This document shows, one piece after another, positions 60,533 to 64,000 of a DNA stretch of 64,000 nucleotides. The DNA lies in NCBI GenBank assembly GCA_934565795.1, contig CAKTIM010000005.1, forward strand, positions 1 through 64,000, given 5' to 3'. Each line of letters opens with the position of its first letter. Positions within the stretch are counted from its first letter, which is position 1. The translations under genes were made by a program, and so were the position numbers. The notes beneath the pieces were generated by a model. It was not told the DNA's origin. It saw only the letters and a list, made by a program, of their open reading frames with translations, and searched no databases. This DNA comes from an uncultured Oscillospiraceae bacterium (GTDB lineage Bacteria > Bacillota > Clostridia > Oscillospirales > Oscillospiraceae).

Positions 60533-61563
60533 ATCTGAAATCCATGACCCTCCCGGAGCTGTCCGATGCATTGAAGGCAATGGGGCAGCCCGCCTTCCGC
60601 GCCAGGCAGCTTTATACCTGGCTGCACCGGGGCGCGCGCTCCTATGGGCAGATGTCCAATCTTCCCGCCACGCTGCGGGAGCGGCTGGAGCGGGAGTATC
60701 CCATCTGCCCGCCCCAGGTGGTGCGCCGCCAGGAATCCGCCCGGGACGGCACCATCAAATACCTCTGGCAGCTGGCCGACGGCAACTGCGTGGAGACGGT
60801 ACTTATGCGCTACCACTACGGCAATACCGTGTGCATTTCCACCGAGGTGGGCTGCCGGATGGGCTGCGCCTTCTGCGCTTCCACCATCGGCGGCCTGGTG
60901 CGGCGGCTGGAGCCCTATGAAATGCTGGACGAGGTGCTGTTTACCCAGGTGGATTCCGGCCAGCCCATTTCCCACATCGTGCTCATGGGCATCGGGGAGC
61001 CGCTGGATAATTTTGACAATGTGATGCGCTTTTTAGAGCTGGTGAACAGCCCGGAGGGAATGAACATCTCCATGCGGCACATCAGCCTTTCCACCTGCGG
61101 CCTGGTGCCGAAGATCGACGAGCTGGCCAAGCGAAAATTACAGCTGACCCTGTCCGTCTCCCTCCATGCGCCCAATGATGCCATCCGCGATACCATCATG
61201 CCGGTGAACCGGGCCTATCCCAGTGAAGCGCTGCTGGATGCCTGCCGCCGGTATTACCAGGCCACCTCCCGGCGCATTTCCTTTGAATACGCCATGATCG
61301 ACGGGGTGAACGACTCCGTGGAGAATGCCAAGGAGCTGATCCGGCGGCTGAAGGGCCTGCCGGCCCACTTCAATCTGATTCCGCTGAACCATGTGGAGGA
61401 GAGTCCCCTGAAGCCCAGCAGCCGCGCTGCTGTGGCCGCCTTCCAGAAAACGCTGGAGGATGCCGGGATTCCCGCCACCGTCCGCCGCACCCTGGGCGGC
61501 GATATCGATGCCTCCTGCGGGCAGCTGCGCAGAAAATACACGCGGCAAGAGCAGGGAACTTAG
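60529..61563 (+). CDS. rlmN: Dual-specificity 23S rRNA/tRNA A2503/A37 methyltransferase RlmN
   Basis: A 344-residue radical-SAM enzyme. The cluster motif is C109-x3-C113-x2-C116 (GCRMGCAFC). Other features are GIGEPLDNFDNVMRFL, the SAM-region LSVSLHAPNDAIRD, and the C-terminal methyl-carrying Cys in DIDASCGQL. It overlaps rsmB by ATGA. This is the conserved rsmB-rlmN-prpC-prkC order of Firmicutes. Confidence 0.97.
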   Translation: MNLKSMTLPELSDALKAMGQPAFRARQLYTWLHRGARSYGQMSNLPATLRERLEREYPICPPQVVRRQESARDGTIKYLWQLADGNCVETVLMRYHYGNTVCISTEVGCRMGCAFCASTIGGLVRRLEPYEMLDEVLFTQVDSGQPISHIVLMGIGEPLDNFDNVMRFLELVNSPEGMNISMRHISLSTCGLVPKIDELAKRKLQLTLSVSLHAPNDAIRDTIMPVNRAYPSEALLDACRRYYQATSRRISFEYAMIDGVNDSVENAKELIRRLKGLPAHFNLIPLNHVEESPLKPSSRAAVAAFQKTLEDAGIPATVRRTLGGDIDASCGQLRRKYTRQEQGT

Positions 61564-61586
61564 AAAGACAGACGAGGTGATCGCCC

Positions 61587-62318
61587 ATGCAGAGCTGGGG
61601 CTTGACGGACAAGGGCTGTGTCCGTAAAATGAATCAGGACGCCTACGAGATCCGACAGCTGGATCGCAACACCCTATTGTGCGTGGTGTGCGACGGCATG
61701 GGCGGCGCGAAGTCCGGCAATGTGGCCAGTACCCTGGCCGTGGACGTGTTCGCCCAGGAGATTCAGCGTACCTGGACGCCCAATATGGAATGGGACAAGG
61801 CTGACCAGATTCTGAAAAGCGCCGTCAAGCTGGCCAATTTCACAGTCTATGACCAGGCCAATCAGTTTGAGGAGTTCAGCGGCATGGGCACCACTCTGGT
61901 GGCCGCCCTGGTGCGGGGCCGCCGGGTGAGCATCGTCAATGTGGGCGACAGCCGGGCCTATGTGATCAATCAGAAGGGCATCCGCCAGATCACCCGCGAT
62001 CACAGCGTGGTGCAGATGATGGTGGATCGGGGGGAGCTGACCCCCGAAATGGCCAAGGTCTATCCGGGCAAGAATCTGATTACCCGTGCCGTGGGCACGG
62101 AAATGACCGTACTGTGCGATATTTTCCGCCAGGAGCTTTCCAAGGGGGATTTCCTTTTGCTTTGCTCCGATGGCCTGAGCAATCTGTTGGACGACCAGGA
62201 GATTCTCTTCGAGGTTGTCCACGGGGTCAACAAGGAGCGCTGCTGCAAGCGCCTGCTGGACATTGCCGTCTCCCGCGGCGCCCCGGATAATGTGACCAGC
62301 GTGCTGGTGAGCCTGTAA
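61587..62318 (+). CDS. prpC: PP2C-type Ser/Thr phosphatase PrpC/Stp
   Basis: A 243-residue PPM phosphatase that reverses PASTA-kinase phosphorylation. Metal-binding motifs are KGCVRKMNQDAYEI, CDGMGGAKSGN, GDSRAYVI, the Asp in LLCSDGLSNLLDD, and GAPDNVTSVLV. GAGGTGATC precedes the ATG. It lies 29 bases upstream of its cognate kinase. Confidence 0.97.
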   Translation: MQSWGLTDKGCVRKMNQDAYEIRQLDRNTLLCVVCDGMGGAKSGNVASTLAVDVFAQEIQRTWTPNMEWDKADQILKSAVKLANFTVYDQANQFEEFSGMGTTLVAALVRGRRVSIVNVGDSRAYVINQKGIRQITRDHSVVQMMVDRGELTPEMAKVYPGKNLITRAVGTEMTVLCDIFRQELSKGDFLLLCSDGLSNLLDDQEILFEVVHGVNKERCCKRLLDIAVSRGAPDNVTSVLVSL

Positions 62319-62347
62319 CGCGGTTTGCGAAAGGAGCTTATTCTTAT

Positions 62348-64000
62348 ATGAATCAATATATTGGACAGCTGCTGGACGACCGCTATGAGCTGTTGGAGGT
62401 CATCGGCACCGGCGGCATGGCCGTTGTATATAAGGCGCGTGACCACCGGCTGAACCGGCTGGTGGCCGTGAAGGTACTCAAGGACGAATTTTCCGGGGAC
62501 GAGGAGTTCCGCCGCCGCTTCCGGGCGGAAGGCGAGGCCGTGGCCAAGTTCAGCCACCCCAACATCGTACAGGTGTTTGACGTCTCCGCTTCCGATAATA
62601 TCTATTACATTGTGATGGAGCTGATCGACGGCATCTCCCTGAAGCAGTACATGGAGGCCAAGGGCATCCTCAACTGGAAGGAGACGCTGCATTTTGCCAC
62701 CCAGATCGCCAAGGGCCTGGAGCACGCTCACAGCCGGGGCATCGTCCACCGGGACATCAAGCCCCACAATGTCATGGTGCTGAAAAACGGCTCCGTCAAG
62801 GTGATGGACTTCGGCATCGCCCAGGTGATGAACAAGAGCAGCACCCTGACCAAGGAGGCCCTCGGCTCCGTGCACTACATCTCCCCGGAGCAGGCCAAGG
62901 GCAGCTTCACCGACTGCCGCTCGGATATCTATTCTCTGGGCGTGGTGATGTTTGAAATGATGACCGGCCGCCCGCCCTACGACGGGGATTCCCCGGTGGC
63001 CGTGGCCATTCAGCACATCAACGGCGGCGCGCCCATGCCCAGCAGCCTGAACCCCAATATCCCCGCGGGCATGGAGCAGATTATTATGAAGGCCATGGCC
63101 CTGGAGCCGAAGGATCGCTATTCCAGCGCCACGGAGCTGCTGAACGATCTGGAGGAATTCCGCAAGAATCCCGCGCTGACCTTTGACTATCATGTGCCCG
63201 TGGGCGACGCCACCAAGAAGATCGCCCCCATTCTCTCCAAGCCCAAAACCACCGCCGAGCGCATTGCCCAGGCCAAGGGGGGCGTGAAGAGCGTGGAGTC
63301 TACCGGCTCTTTGTCCCGGCAGAGCACAGGCCGGGTATCCCAGCAGCCCACGGGCCGGGTGCCCAGCGCCCAGCCCATCGTCCCGCCTGTCCATACGGCG
63401 GGCCGCAGCCAGGACGCGCTGGCCCGCGCCAAAAAGCGCCGGGAGGCGGAGGCCAAGCGGGACGCCCAACGCAACCGCACGGCCACCATTGCCGTGGTGT
63501 CGTGCAGCGTGGTTGCCATTATCGCCATTGTGGTGTTCCTGGCGGCCATCTTCAATGGCTTCCTGCTGAACCAGGATAAGGATCGGGTGGAGGTGCCCTA
63601 CCTCACCGGCAGCATGTACACCGAGGATTTCGACAGCCGCTATCCCAATTTCACCATCCGCCTGCTGCCCCAGCAGTACGACGACTTCTACGTTGCCGGG
63701 CAGATTATGAAGCAGGAACCGGCGGGCGGCCTGACGGTGGCCAAGGGAACGGAGATATATCTGACCATCAGCATGGGCGCGGAGCCGAAGGTCAAGCTAA
63801 TGGAGGATCTGGTGGGCGTCACCCAGGATCGGGCGACCTCCTTCCTCATGGGCCAGGGCCTCAAGACCCTGGTGCGGGAGGAGCCGAGCGACGATTACCC
63901 CACCGGCTATGTGATCCGCACGGAGCCAGCAGCCGGGGAGGAGCTGAGCGACGGGCAGACCGTCCGCCTCTACATCAGCAGCGGCCCCGCCAAGGCCACC
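62348..64000 (+). CDS. prkC: PASTA-domain Ser/Thr protein kinase PrkC/Stk, 3' end outside the window
   Basis: 551 codons are visible, with no stop before the right edge. The eukaryotic-type kinase domain (1-280) has the glycine loop GTGGMAVVYKA, the Lys in VAVKVL, the catalytic loop HRDIKPHNVMV, DFG and SPEQAKG. A basic, Ser/Thr/Pro-rich juxtamembrane segment and one transmembrane helix (about 380-400) lead to extracellular PASTA repeats; the segments starting VEVPYLTGSMYTED and PKVKLMEDLVGVTQDRATSF are visible. It senses muropeptides or lipid II and controls growth and wall synthesis. AAAGGAGC precedes the ATG at 62348. Confidence 0.96.
   Translation, partial: MNQYIGQLLDDRYELLEVIGTGGMAVVYKARDHRLNRLVAVKVLKDEFSGDEEFRRRFRAEGEAVAKFSHPNIVQVFDVSASDNIYYIVMELIDGISLKQYMEAKGILNWKETLHFATQIAKGLEHAHSRGIVHRDIKPHNVMVLKNGSVKVMDFGIAQVMNKSSTLTKEALGSVHYISPEQAKGSFTDCRSDIYSLGVVMFEMMTGRPPYDGDSPVAVAIQHINGGAPMPSSLNPNIPAGMEQIIMKAMALEPKDRYSSATELLNDLEEFRKNPALTFDYHVPVGDATKKIAPILSKPKTTAERIAQAKGGVKSVESTGSLSRQSTGRVSQQPTGRVPSAQPIVPPVHTAGRSQDALARAKKRREAEAKRDAQRNRTATIAVVSCSVVAIIAIVVFLAAIFNGFLLNQDKDRVEVPYLTGSMYTEDFDSRYPNFTIRLLPQQYDDFYVAGQIMKQEPAGGLTVAKGTEIYLTISMGAEPKVKLMEDLVGVTQDRATSFLMGQGLKTLVREEPSDDYPTGYVIRTEPAAGEELSDGQTVRLYISSGPAKAT

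Overview
The window looks like a chromosome segment of a gut-type clostridium, probably Oscillospiraceae/Ruminococcaceae-like (order Eubacteriales). This is inferred from GC-rich coding sequence with strong Shine-Dalgarno sites, the housekeeping gene order at the right end (cdaA-ybbR-yicC-remA-gmk-rpoZ-priA-def-fmt-rsmB-rlmN-prpC-prkC, the Bacillus/Clostridium order), Firmicute surface proteins, and many GC-rich palindromic repeats of the kind seen in gut Clostridia. No rRNA, convincing tRNA or CRISPR was seen.

Left part (1-17.3 kb): a large secreted, membrane-anchored repeat protein; a YesN/YesM two-component system with a lipoprotein sugar-binding protein (a likely three-component sugar sensor); a 2.2-kb mobile-element cluster bounded by 21-bp inverted repeats and TTAA duplications, holding an IS5-type transposase with an in-frame TGA, a 167-bp MITE, a frameshifted cargo gene and a 219-bp MITE; then a GntR/LacI-type regulator divergent from a YtfQ-YtfR-YtfT-YjfF-like furanose/galactose ABC importer.

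Middle (17.3-29.2 kb): a galactan-use locus: LacI-type promoter/operator, MalE-MalF-MalG-like importer, an uncharacterised 608-aa protein with a 74-aa zinc-ribbon partner, an intracellular GH53 galactanase, a TraX-like membrane protein and a secreted GH53 galactanase with a probable carbohydrate-binding domain. About 0.55-kb palindromic repeat clusters lie in inverted orientation on both sides of the importer block. A second 219-bp MITE separates the last GH53 gene from its terminator. A HAD phosphatase with PHO-box-like repeats follows.

29.2-43 kb: an AraC regulator with two ABC half-transporters; an O-antigen-ligase-like protein; a DtxR/MntR-type regulator overlapping a cysteine-rich protein; a Zn/Cd-type P-ATPase with a very His-rich tail, divergent from a TetR repressor with a palindromic operator; a pyridoxal-kinase-like protein; a MATE exporter with an attenuator-like leader; a CarD-like factor with a 75-aa partner.

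43-49 kb: a three-gene minus-strand operon: a VanY carboxypeptidase with cell-wall-binding repeats and two paralogous membrane-anchored proteins, each fusing a parvulin foldase, a C39-like cysteine peptidase with intact Cys-His-Asp, and a C-terminal zinc ribbon. This is the best candidate here for an undescribed system.

49-64 kb: a DUF3343/cysteine-desulfurase pair, then the conserved housekeeping block for c-di-AMP synthesis, RNA turnover, nucleotide metabolism, replication restart, N-terminal processing, rRNA modification and PASTA-kinase signalling. The kinase gene runs off the right edge.
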